A stretch of DNA of 48,710 nucleotides from Nitrospirota bacterium. Lineage in GTDB: Bacteria; Nitrospirota; Thermodesulfovibrionia; Thermodesulfovibrionales; UBA6898. The DNA is taken from NCBI GenBank assembly GCA_016217675.1, contig JACRHC010000102.1, forward strand, positions 1 to 48,710. Direction: 5' to 3'. The notes under the pieces were generated by a model. The model made no database searches. It was given only the letters and a program-made list of their open reading frames with translations, and had not been told where the DNA came from. The position numbers were made by a program, and so were the translations under genes. Shown here one piece after another: positions 8,149 through 16,924 of this stretch; within the stretch, counting starts at the first letter, position 1; each line of letters starts with the position of its first letter.

Positions 8149-9327
8149 ATGATCAAATTGATGATAAATGAAGATTTGATTGCTTTGCCCCGTCGGCTTG
8201 AGCAGGATCTATCGACACAACTTGCCGTGAAATTTTCGCAGACATTAGAAGATGCATTGCAAGTATTGGATTTTTCCCGCAAGGACGCTTCATATAAGGA
8301 TTCGGTTCAGCTGCTATCTTCTGCCGCCATATTTTCTCAAGCCAAAGATAGCGAACGCACGGCATTGGCGTTATGTCACTATGCTCATGTACATGGCGTC
8401 AATTTAATCAACGCAGGCGAGACGCCTCTTGGACGTGGTTATGTTGCTTCCAGCGTGCAGCTCTTTTGCCAAGTAGTGCCGTTTCTCACGCGCCATCGTG
8501 ATGTCAGCCGCCTCGTTGAAGAAATCCGCGAAATTTTTGGAGACTATCTAAAGTCTCTCAAGCAAATACCTACAGCGCAACACATCGCGTTAGAAGCGAT
8601 ATATATCATCGAGACCATTCAGTGTTTTTTGCCATATGCTTCGCCCCCATTGGCGAATTGCCTCCGCGAGATCAATGTGGTCCTCGAAAGCTTAGATCGC
8701 CAGCCCCAAACTTATCTATATGCGGCGAAGAAACTCAAGCAGACTCGGCAGCGTGCCGAAACGGTGATGCAACGTTCATCTGATCGTAGCCATTTGCTCG
8801 AGTTAGTGGAAACGTGGGAACAACTGTTGGGGGAACATCCGATGGATGATATGGCTAGTATTCCAACATCGGCGAGCGAGATCGAACTGGAAGTGCGTCA
8901 AAGCATCAAGAACCTTGAACAAGCGTTACGAAATTTAATAGAAAAGAAGTACAAAGAACTATTCGGCGCAAGCTGGGTCGATCATATTCGCGCCAAGCAT
9001 CCGGAGATGTTCAAATCTTGGGAGATTGCTCAAAAGAAAGATCGTGCGGCATTCCAATCGTATCGCGATTACGAACCGGCTATGCTGGAATATGCCTATT
9101 TTAAAGACTTATCGGATCTGATCAACGCACAATGGCAAGCATTTCGTACCGAACTCGATTTTCGTGAAGGCAAGGGCAACAAAGGGAAGTTTACCGAAAT
9201 GATGGAAGCGATTGCTCGAGTTCGCAACCCCATTGCCCACCATCGCGCCATTCCACCAACAGAACTATACCGGGCGAAGGTCTACTGTGATGATATTCTA
9301 AATGCGCTTCACAAAACTGCCTTGTAA
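8149..9327 (+). CDS. Swt1-family HEPN-domain protein (putative ribonuclease)
   Basis: 392 residues from ATG 8149 (TTG 8131 would add six). The last 100 residues form an all-helical domain with the HEPN signature R-x4-H at Arg359-His364 (VRNPIAHHR), followed by PPTELYRAK; this pattern is the Swt1-type HEPN found in bacterial and phage conflict systems. HEPN proteins with intact R-x4-H usually cut RNA after dimerising. The N-terminal 250 residues are helical without recognised family and may sense or bind a partner. As the first gene behind a good promoter and ahead of the STAND-CHAT gene, it is a plausible RNA-targeting effector of the system. Confidence 0.7.
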   Translation: MIKLMINEDLIALPRRLEQDLSTQLAVKFSQTLEDALQVLDFSRKDASYKDSVQLLSSAAIFSQAKDSERTALALCHYAHVHGVNLINAGETPLGRGYVASSVQLFCQVVPFLTRHRDVSRLVEEIREIFGDYLKSLKQIPTAQHIALEAIYIIETIQCFLPYASPPLANCLREINVVLESLDRQPQTYLYAAKKLKQTRQRAETVMQRSSDRSHLLELVETWEQLLGEHPMDDMASIPTSASEIELEVRQSIKNLEQALRNLIEKKYKELFGASWVDHIRAKHPEMFKSWEIAQKKDRAAFQSYRDYEPAMLEYAYFKDLSDLINAQWQAFRTELDFREGKGNKGKFTEMMEAIARVRNPIAHHRAIPPTELYRAKVYCDDILNALHKTAL

Positions 9328-9461
9328 CAGAGGGATTATCCAGTTATATTAGTTTGAGACGTTCTTATTAGGGGTTGCTTTTGTGATAGTTGGTGTTAAG
9401 ATAGAGTATGTCGTAGTAATCTAACATAAAGTTCTCATCATCATTTTGAAGGCAAAAGGGT

Positions 9462-10064
9462 ATGGGCTTCCTGTCTCCCTTCACATCAGTGCCACTACTC
9501 AGGTCAAAAGTTATTCTCCGACCTTCCACGCCACACGACCTCGACCAGTTGATCACGAATATTAATTCTATCGCCGCTGAACAAATCTATTTGCAAACCA
9601 CCACCTTCACTTCAGATGCGGTGTGGGATGCGGCCATTCGAGAAGGCGACAATCCTCGGACAGGACAGTTAGTTCTTTTGCCAATTGTTAATGACAAAGC
9701 GATAGGCTATTTGCGCATCTTCCCAGGCAACTATGGTGAGAGGAATCGCCATGTCGGTTCTATTGGTCTAGGACTTTTGCCGGAATATAGAGGGAAGGGG
9801 ATTGGCTCTTCTTTAATGTCACACGCTCTCCAGTGGGCACCGTCGGCCGGTTTTGAAAAACTCGAAGCACAAATTATCGCTACCAATTATCCCTCGCGAC
9901 GATTGTTCGCTAAATTTAATTTTGTGGTCGAGGGATTAAGACGGTGTCAATTAAAAATCCGCGATGAACTTGTAGATGAACTTGTTGTCGCTCTCCTTTT
10001 AAGAAGTGAAGCATCTTTCCACTGTTTAAAATCGTTTCAAAACCTTACTCTCGAAGGGGTATAG
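9462..10064 (+). CDS. GNAT-family N-acetyltransferase
   Basis: The 200-residue protein has a GNAT fold: RPSTPHDLDQL at the N-terminus, a central strand followed by GLGLLPEYRGKGIGSSLM (the R/Q-x-x-G-x-G/A acetyl-CoA loop is RGKGIG), then the ATNYPSRRLFAKFNFVVEG segment that closes the domain. It transfers an acetyl group from acetyl-CoA to an unknown amine. GAAGG lies 9 nt before the ATG. Four bases separate its stop from the STAND-CHAT gene, so the two are co-expressed, and the substrate may be a system component or an effector product. The 134-bp gap upstream has only weak promoter-like boxes. Confidence 0.8.
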   Translation: MGFLSPFTSVPLLRSKVILRPSTPHDLDQLITNINSIAAEQIYLQTTTFTSDAVWDAAIREGDNPRTGQLVLLPIVNDKAIGYLRIFPGNYGERNRHVGSIGLGLLPEYRGKGIGSSLMSHALQWAPSAGFEKLEAQIIATNYPSRRLFAKFNFVVEGLRRCQLKIRDELVDELVVALLLRSEASFHCLKSFQNLTLEGV

Positions 10065-10068
10065 CCCG

Positions 10069-12642
10069 ATGACCCAACCATTGCCCATTTTTGTTGATCG
10101 TGAAAGCGAGACCGAATTTGTCTTGAAGGTGTTAGACGAAGTAAAAAGTGGAAAACGTGAATGTGCAACGTTCATTAATTTTTACGGGTTGGCTGGGATA
10201 GGAAAAACAGCCTTATTGAATCATATACGTGAGCAAACGTTAAGTAGGGGACTGGCATCACTGACTATGGTCAACTGGAAGTCTTTGGGAACGTTGGGGC
10301 ATGGGACGCGATTGAATTTAATGGAACATTTAATTAATCAGTTCGCCCTACAAGGTGGTTCTGATACAAGCGATTTCACTGTGGAGTTGGAAAATGCTCG
10401 ACAAAAATCTCCAATGATAGAGAACCAGCCAACTCCCGACGGAGTGCTTCAACCCGTAGCCACAAAGTTTATTGAATACATAAGGGAATACATTTCGAAA
10501 AATTCCAAAGCGCTCCTCCTTATATTTGATGACACCGGTCAGACGGATGTGAATAAAAGAGTTTTTGGCTGGCTCAATCAAGATATCTTTGCTAATCTCG
10601 TACCGTTGAACAAGTTGGTGGTGATCTATGCTGGGCGGAAGCGATTGGATCCGGAACAACTAAGTCCGGTTCTGATGGCGACAAAACCCGCTTTTATTAA
10701 AATCGAACCTTTTTCTTTAGAGTATACGCGGGAACAATTGGGAAGTGATCTAGCAAGCCGCCCCTATATTGCGGAATCTTCGCACATCTATAGATTAACG
10801 CATGGGCATCTTAGTAGTAACCGAAGAGTTATCCGCTACTTAGGTGAAACGGAGCCTGAGCGAGGCACGCTCGGTCAAGCTCAACGTCAGGCTGAGATTG
10901 CTCAAAGTGTGCGGACAGAAATAGTTAGAGAACGGATTCTTGAAAAGATAAATAAGGAGTGGCGTTTAGTTATAGAAATCGTCGCCTATCCGAGACGATT
11001 CGATGCAGACTTGCTGCCCGCGTTGCTCGATCACTTCAACATCAAAACCGGCTACGATCTTTCATCCACTGCGGGCATAACAACTCTTATTGCTGAACTC
11101 ATCAATCATACTTCTGTGGTGGAGTACTCTAAGGGTGAAGAAGGATATAAACTTGATGGCCTGTTGGCAAAGATGATCACTACAAGCGATCTCTATCTGA
11201 ATGAAACATTAGCTTCTATCATCCAGGATATAGACTTTCACTCCGACACGCCGCGATTCATCGATGCTCACAGTTTTTTGTTTGACTCGCGGCTGAAATT
11301 AACGGAAAAGCAACCCTTTAAAATTCGGGATTTTGGCGATGCCTTCTATCACTTCACACAGACTTTGCGCGGCAAAGTTTTTATTGGAGAGATTCTATCG
11401 GATGAAGATGCACTCAAGCAATTAAGGGAGCATTTCGATAATGAACTCACAAAGCGTTTTGTATTCCCCAGCTCACATAACCTTGCCGAGTTAAGTAAAT
11501 TAAAAGACCACCTTAATTCCGACGTTGAATTGAACGCCGGTTTATCGGGCGCACAACAGACGCTACTCTTTATTTTGGGCGAGTTTATCAATGACCTCAA
11601 GCCAACACCTTGTACTCAACTGGCTTTGTTGTACCGCCGCCCCACACTTGACGTCACTTTGCATCTTCCTGATCTACCTATCTTACCGCAAAGCCGCACT
11701 ACTCTTAACAAAGCAGCATTGCCAGAAGTGGGAAAAATTATGGATGAGTTGGGCGGCGATGTTCCTTCGCTGTCGTGCCAGCGAATGTTCGAGTTGTGTT
11801 TACCTCAATTTATTCAGGAACATCTTCGAGATATAAAGACCCCTGTCGAAATTATTACCAACTATGCTAACCCTCCCTGGGAATTGATGTTCGATGGGAA
11901 GGAATACCTTTGTCTGCGTCTTTCATTAGGCAGGTTGCCGGCAATGGAACGTCAACCGCGCCTCAATGATCACCCTGCCCAAACGCCTTTACGCTTTTTG
12001 TTAGTTGCAGATCCAAAGGGAGATCTAAAAGGTGCACGCGAAGAAGTAGAGGTAATCGCCAAAATGTTGAAGGATAAAGCGGAAGTTGTGGTGTTGCAAG
12101 GCAAGGACGCTACGTCTGAGAGAGTTAGCAATTGCCTACTGGGCGCCGAAGGCGTGTTTGATGTTATTCACTACGCCGGTCATGCCGCATTCAATATCGA
12201 GCGCCCTATGGAGAGTGTACTTCATTTGCATGATGAAGATATGTATGCCGAGCATATTGAGCGTCTACTTACATACCGCCCGTTGGTGTTTATGAATGCT
12301 TGTGAAGCAAGTAAAGAACAGTCAGGAGAATACGTTGGAGGGTATTTGGGATCGTTTACCGAAGGGTTGGCGACATCATTTTTGCTGGGTGGGGCGCGGG
12401 GTTGTATTGGACCGATGTGGCCTGTGCCAGATGGGGCGGCAAGAGAACTCGCCTCAGATTTCTATGCACACGTGATAAGTGGAAAACCTATTGGTGAGGC
12501 TTTGCGTTTGGCGCGTGTTCAAAGTCATGACCGCATCCCCAAAAACACGATCTGGGCAACCTACATTTTGCATGGCGACCCGACAGCCGGTATCAAATTT
12601 GGCAAGGAGAAACGATATGGTGCCATCACTAATGGAAACTAA
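10069..12642 (+). CDS. STAND NTPase with C-terminal CHAT protease domain (copy 1)
   Basis: 857 residues. Residues 40-47 (GLAGIGKT) are the P-loop of a STAND/AAA-type NTPase and ALLLIFDD the Walker B strand; a winged-helix-like region follows (WRLVIEIVAYPRRFDADLL). Residues about 570-840 form a CHAT (caspase-like) protease: His705 in HYAGHA and Cys745 in MNACEAS are the expected catalytic dyad, and the GGARGCIGPMWPV and GDP segments are typical. The architecture suggests NTP-driven assembly that activates proteolysis, as in other STAND-CHAT conflict proteins. AAGGGG precedes the start. The 3' end overlaps the next gene by 26 bp. Large blocks match the 20012 gene almost base for base, separated by divergent segments. 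Confidence 0.85.
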   Translation: MTQPLPIFVDRESETEFVLKVLDEVKSGKRECATFINFYGLAGIGKTALLNHIREQTLSRGLASLTMVNWKSLGTLGHGTRLNLMEHLINQFALQGGSDTSDFTVELENARQKSPMIENQPTPDGVLQPVATKFIEYIREYISKNSKALLLIFDDTGQTDVNKRVFGWLNQDIFANLVPLNKLVVIYAGRKRLDPEQLSPVLMATKPAFIKIEPFSLEYTREQLGSDLASRPYIAESSHIYRLTHGHLSSNRRVIRYLGETEPERGTLGQAQRQAEIAQSVRTEIVRERILEKINKEWRLVIEIVAYPRRFDADLLPALLDHFNIKTGYDLSSTAGITTLIAELINHTSVVEYSKGEEGYKLDGLLAKMITTSDLYLNETLASIIQDIDFHSDTPRFIDAHSFLFDSRLKLTEKQPFKIRDFGDAFYHFTQTLRGKVFIGEILSDEDALKQLREHFDNELTKRFVFPSSHNLAELSKLKDHLNSDVELNAGLSGAQQTLLFILGEFINDLKPTPCTQLALLYRRPTLDVTLHLPDLPILPQSRTTLNKAALPEVGKIMDELGGDVPSLSCQRMFELCLPQFIQEHLRDIKTPVEIITNYANPPWELMFDGKEYLCLRLSLGRLPAMERQPRLNDHPAQTPLRFLLVADPKGDLKGAREEVEVIAKMLKDKAEVVVLQGKDATSERVSNCLLGAEGVFDVIHYAGHAAFNIERPMESVLHLHDEDMYAEHIERLLTYRPLVFMNACEASKEQSGEYVGGYLGSFTEGLATSFLLGGARGCIGPMWPVPDGAARELASDFYAHVISGKPIGEALRLARVQSHDRIPKNTIWATYILHGDPTAGIKFGKEKRYGAITNGN

Positions 12643-15436
12643 CACAAAAGGAATATTTGTAGGACGCAAGTCTGAGCGAGAAGACTTCCACAGATTATTA
12701 CGTTCATCGGCCGTGTCGGACAAGCATCTTACCTATCATCTCTATGGCGGTGGCGGCACTGGTAAAACGCGCTTGCTGGAGTGGATGGTAAATGATGTCC
12801 ATTTGCTGAATCAGGCTCTTGACGGCTCTGACATGGCAGATGTTGATTTAGCGCCACTCGCTGAATACTTACGAGCGAGCGAGATCGAACAAGTTTTAGT
12901 GACGGCGGACCTGGTGGATTTTCACCAAACAGGAGTTCACACGATCTTTGGTTTGCTCGATGAGATCGTGCGCCAGATAGGAGGTCAAGATCGCTTTCGG
13001 AAATTCAAGGACACGACAAAAGATTTTGACCGGTCATTAGAGAAAGAAATGGATCCGAGCCAACGAAATGAGCGGGTGGAGGAAGTTAAACGGGTTTTTG
13101 CAGAAGAGTACAAGCAATTGACCGAGACCTCTATTGTCGTTTTGCTTTTTGACACCTTTGAAGCGGCAGGCTGGGTTGGCGAGAAACTATTAGGTGAACT
13201 GTTGCCTACGATAGGTCGTCGCACTGTCGTCGTCGTCGTTGGACGACAGAAAGTTCAATCTCTTGAAAGTGCATCACACACCCTTGACGCATTACAAGAT
13301 GTAGACGCAATTGGAATAGTGCGTCAACGCGGACTAAGTGAGCAGGTGATCACTGACAAACAAATAACCGACGCTAACGACTTAGTGGATGGCCGCCCCA
13401 TCTATATTAACTTGATTGCCGATTGGTTGATCGATTCGGAGGGCGCTATTGCGGAGATACTTTCGCCTACTTCCAACAAGGATTTAGGGCGCACACTCGT
13501 AGAACGAATTTTACGACTGAGAACTCCAGAAGATCAGGCGATCCTTTATTTGGCTATGGTTTGGCGGCTTGGTCATCCGGCATTGCTTGCTTACCTGCTA
13601 GAAAAACCTGTAGATCAAGTGACTTCTTTAATTCAAAAGCTGCAGCGATTTTCGTTCATCAAGTATCGTGCGCCTAGTCCTGAGACAGATTTCCCGGGGA
13701 GTTGCCTATTGCATGATGAGATGCGCGATCTGGTCGCACAGTATTGTTGGCCTGGATTCGATAGTGGGGGAGTACGTAGACGCTCTCTTTTTAATTTAGC
13801 CATTGAATACTATGAGACTCTTCTAAAGGAGCAAGAAAGCATAGAAGTTGCACGAGGTGAACGACGTGCAAGTAATCGTGAGATGCGCAATTATCAAGTC
13901 GAGTGGCTGTACTATCAACTCCAATTCGACTTTGAGTCAGGTTTCAAAAAACTGGACGGACTATTCCGCGATGCTGCCCGGCACCGTGATTTAGCCTTCT
14001 GCCAGCAACTCCTTGATGAAATACGTCGAAAGGAGTTCTGGGAGCATTTGACGCACGAACAACGAGCCGAGTTCTACTTTCGTCAAGGTTTGGTGTTGGC
14101 GCGTCGTGGTGAGTATGGCGAAGCAGAAAATTTCTGGAAGCGTGTGGTCGTTCCTAATCCTGCCAGCCGTAAATACAATGCTACTGCTTTGCAAGTGTGG
14201 GTAGAAATCTGCGGAGAACAAAGGAAAATTGAGCAAGGGTTGGAATATGCCAAGCGAGCGGAGAAAGCCTATCAAGACTTGTTGGTCGAGCACCCAGCTG
14301 ACCTTACATTGAAACAAGAACTCGGTGAGACCTATAACAATTGGGGTTGGTTGTTGCGCCTGCAAGGCGATTTGGCTGGCGCGCAACGCTACTATGAGCG
14401 CGCATTGGATGCTTATAAAGGACTTCCAGAACAAGAGGTTGTTAAAGCGAAAGCGCGCACACTTAACAACATTGGATATATCTACAAAAAAAATGGGGAC
14501 ATCGCAAAAGCCAAATCCTATTGTGGACGAGCCTTACACATGCGGAAAGATCTGGTGGATACCCCCTACGAGTTGGGCTTGAGTTACATCACAATGGGGT
14601 CTATATTCGAAGAGGAAAATTTGGAAAAAGCGAAGATGTTTTACGAAGATGCACTGGCAATTTTTGGTGACCCGCTTGCTGGAGGCGGGGACGGTTTGGG
14701 TTGGGTATTGATCGCTTTGGGGCATGTGCATCGGCGGCTGAACGATTTGGAGCAAGCCCTTAAGTTGCTCAAGCAAGCCCAAAACATTTATGAGCTGAGA
14801 GCGGACAAAGGCACAGGTGATCTTGCTATTGTCCTCAATGAAATAGCTTGTGTTTACCGAGAGCGTCGTAAGCCTAACGATGTTGAGGTGGCGGCGAGAC
14901 TTTTTCAGAAGAGTATTGAGTTAGCAAAGGCGAGAGGAGACGAATTACTGGTGGCAGACAACTTGGTGAATCTGGGCGTACTGCATACCCGACAGAACAA
15001 TAAGCCAGAAGCTGAGAAGTATTTAGCTGAAGCGAAGCCGTTGATAGACAAACATAACATTCACTACTTTCGCAGTTGGCTATATTGGGCGGAAGGATTG
15101 TTGAAGTGGCAGGAGGGAGAAGTGGCTGAGAAACATGGAGAGATGGAGAAGGCAAGGGATAATTTCTTGACGGCGTTGTTAATTTATATCGAGGCAACGG
15201 CGGAATGTGTGGAGAGCATCAAAGATGGAAATCTGGGGCGACGGGCGCGGCGGCAATATCGCCATGTGCTGGATGAGATTGATCGTTGGCTGAATTTGCG
15301 ACCACCACATGAGGTCAGCCTCTATGTGGCGCGGCTGAAAGAGAAGTGGGCAGAGAAAAAATTCGGGGTGGAGTTCGAGAGTGATATGACACAAATTTGT
15401 GACAATGCGCTAGCTGTGGCTAATCTGGTCGAATAA
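12617..15436 (+). CDS. STAND NTPase with TPR array (copy 1)
   Basis: 939 residues from the ATG at 12617; AAGGAGA sits 6 nt upstream, and the paralogue at 26298 starts at the same residue, so longer reading frames are rejected. A P-loop (YGGGGTGKTRLLEW) and Walker B (SIVVLLFDTFEA) define the NTPase. The second half is a tetratricopeptide solenoid (repeats such as ETYNNWGWLLRLQGDLAGAQ and ARTLNNIGYIYKKNGDIAKA). TPR arrays bind partner proteins or peptides, so this is a likely sensor or scaffold for the CHAT protein it overlaps by 26 bp. No enzymatic effector domain is seen. Residues roughly 60-140 differ strongly from copy 2 while the flanks are nearly identical. Confidence 0.85.
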   Translation: MVPSLMETNTKGIFVGRKSEREDFHRLLRSSAVSDKHLTYHLYGGGGTGKTRLLEWMVNDVHLLNQALDGSDMADVDLAPLAEYLRASEIEQVLVTADLVDFHQTGVHTIFGLLDEIVRQIGGQDRFRKFKDTTKDFDRSLEKEMDPSQRNERVEEVKRVFAEEYKQLTETSIVVLLFDTFEAAGWVGEKLLGELLPTIGRRTVVVVVGRQKVQSLESASHTLDALQDVDAIGIVRQRGLSEQVITDKQITDANDLVDGRPIYINLIADWLIDSEGAIAEILSPTSNKDLGRTLVERILRLRTPEDQAILYLAMVWRLGHPALLAYLLEKPVDQVTSLIQKLQRFSFIKYRAPSPETDFPGSCLLHDEMRDLVAQYCWPGFDSGGVRRRSLFNLAIEYYETLLKEQESIEVARGERRASNREMRNYQVEWLYYQLQFDFESGFKKLDGLFRDAARHRDLAFCQQLLDEIRRKEFWEHLTHEQRAEFYFRQGLVLARRGEYGEAENFWKRVVVPNPASRKYNATALQVWVEICGEQRKIEQGLEYAKRAEKAYQDLLVEHPADLTLKQELGETYNNWGWLLRLQGDLAGAQRYYERALDAYKGLPEQEVVKAKARTLNNIGYIYKKNGDIAKAKSYCGRALHMRKDLVDTPYELGLSYITMGSIFEEENLEKAKMFYEDALAIFGDPLAGGGDGLGWVLIALGHVHRRLNDLEQALKLLKQAQNIYELRADKGTGDLAIVLNEIACVYRERRKPNDVEVAARLFQKSIELAKARGDELLVADNLVNLGVLHTRQNNKPEAEKYLAEAKPLIDKHNIHYFRSWLYWAEGLLKWQEGEVAEKHGEMEKARDNFLTALLIYIEATAECVESIKDGNLGRRARRQYRHVLDEIDRWLNLRPPHEVSLYVARLKEKWAEKKFGVEFESDMTQICDNALAVANLVE

Positions 15437-15445
15437 GGAGTTGTT

Positions 15446-16924
15446 ATGACTGAAGAGAATCAGCCACAAATAATTTTTGAGGCACCTGCAGTTCGTCAAT
15501 TGAATATGACCGGCGATTGTCCGGCGTGTGCTGATTGGACAGTTCGATCAAATCGGTTAGCAGACACAGTAGATTTGGGTGGGCTATATATCCGTAGTGA
15601 ATCACTGCGCTCAGTCTCTCTAACAAACGCTTATTCTCTTGCTTTCGATATGTTATCCGATTACAGCGCAGCGGTTATAAATCGTCCTGCGTGGCAGATA
15701 TTAGATCGCTTTCACTTCCCCGCGAAATTTTCTACGCTCTCCGACGTTGAGGATCACAAAGCGGCGCGCGCATTAGTCGAATTGGGGTTTCTAAAACCGC
15801 TTACTGAGCCGCATCGCCACAAAAACACCACAACACCAAATGAGATGTTAGTGGCATGGCTTCATGTCACGGATAAATGTAATTTATCGTGCGATTATTG
15901 CTATCTTCCAAAGTTAGGCGATTCGATGTCGCCCGAGACCGGGAAGGCATCTATTGATGCCGTTTTTGCGGCGGCAAAACAACACGGTTTTCGCCATATC
16001 AAGCTTAAATATGCTGGTGGTGAAGCGACGCTTAATTTTCAGCGTGTGCTGGCAATGCAAGAATATGCGCTAACGCTTTCGGAAGAGCAGGGCGTGCCTT
16101 TTGAAGGTATTGTGTTAACGAATGGCGTGGGGATGACTTCACGAATGATCGATGAAATCAAGCGGTTGCATCTAACGGTCATAGTTTCGCTTGACGGAAT
16201 TGGTGCCTATCATGATGCACAACGTGTATTGACGAATGGGCAAGGTTCATTTGATTTAGTAACGAAGACGATAGATAAGTTAATTGCGGAAAAATGCCCC
16301 CCGCAAATTTCTATTACTATCACGGATCGCAATGTGTGTGGATTGGCGGAAACGGTTGACTGGGTACTTGACCGCGATTTGCGTTTTAGCTTGAACTTCT
16401 ATCGCGAGAATGAATGTTCATCCTCTTTTGCGGATTTGCGATTAGCGGAACAGCGCTTGGTTGATGAAATGCAGCGAGCGTACGCTGTCATCGAACAGAG
16501 ATTACCACGCTTCAGCTTAATGGGTTCATTGTTAGATCGAACTCATTTTTCCAATAAACATGAATATGCGTGTGGTGCCGGACATAATTACTTAGCTATT
16601 AATCAGGATGGCGGCATTGCGAAGTGCCAAACACAGCTCGCTCATCCTGTCGCAAACGTCCACATGTCCGATCCACTAAATGTTGTGCACACAGATGAAT
16701 CTTGGCTGATTAATTTACCCGTGACTGAAAAAGAGGGTTGCCGTGAATGTGAGTGGCGATATTGGTGTGCCGGGGGATGTCCGATTGAAACTTTCCGTGT
16801 CACAGGTCGTTGGGATGTGAAATCTCCTAATTGTCGAATCTATCAAACTTTGTTGCCAGAAGTTTTACGATTAGAAGGGTTACGCTTACTCAAATACTAT
16901 AGCCCTGCCAGTTTCATCTCATGA
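15446..16924 (+). CDS. Radical SAM/SPASM peptide or protein maturase
   Basis: 492 residues. Cys145-x3-Cys149-x2-Cys152 (CNLSCDYC) binds the 4Fe-4S cluster that cleaves S-adenosylmethionine; KYAGGEATL is the expected GGE motif. The C-terminus is a SPASM region with Cys376, Cys394, Cys432, Cys435, Cys441, Cys445 and Cys463 for auxiliary clusters. Such enzymes crosslink or modify residues in ribosomal peptides or proteins. The 130 N-terminal residues (including a DCPACADW motif) look like a substrate-recognition region. AAGGAG is 5 nt before the ATG, and the stop overlaps the kinase gene by ATGA. No small precursor gene is visible nearby, so the substrate may be a terminus of a neighbouring protein. 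Confidence 0.85.
   Translation: MTEENQPQIIFEAPAVRQLNMTGDCPACADWTVRSNRLADTVDLGGLYIRSESLRSVSLTNAYSLAFDMLSDYSAAVINRPAWQILDRFHFPAKFSTLSDVEDHKAARALVELGFLKPLTEPHRHKNTTTPNEMLVAWLHVTDKCNLSCDYCYLPKLGDSMSPETGKASIDAVFAAAKQHGFRHIKLKYAGGEATLNFQRVLAMQEYALTLSEEQGVPFEGIVLTNGVGMTSRMIDEIKRLHLTVIVSLDGIGAYHDAQRVLTNGQGSFDLVTKTIDKLIAEKCPPQISITITDRNVCGLAETVDWVLDRDLRFSLNFYRENECSSSFADLRLAEQRLVDEMQRAYAVIEQRLPRFSLMGSLLDRTHFSNKHEYACGAGHNYLAINQDGGIAKCQTQLAHPVANVHMSDPLNVVHTDESWLINLPVTEKEGCRECEWRYWCAGGCPIETFRVTGRWDVKSPNCRIYQTLLPEVLRLEGLRLLKYYSPASFIS

Noticed and set aside
12479..12616. Longer reading frame of the first STAND-TPR gene starting at 12479
   Set aside because: It would overlap the CHAT gene by 164 bp, lacks a Shine-Dalgarno, and the paralogue begins at the residue matching ATG 12617, which has AAGGAGA in place.
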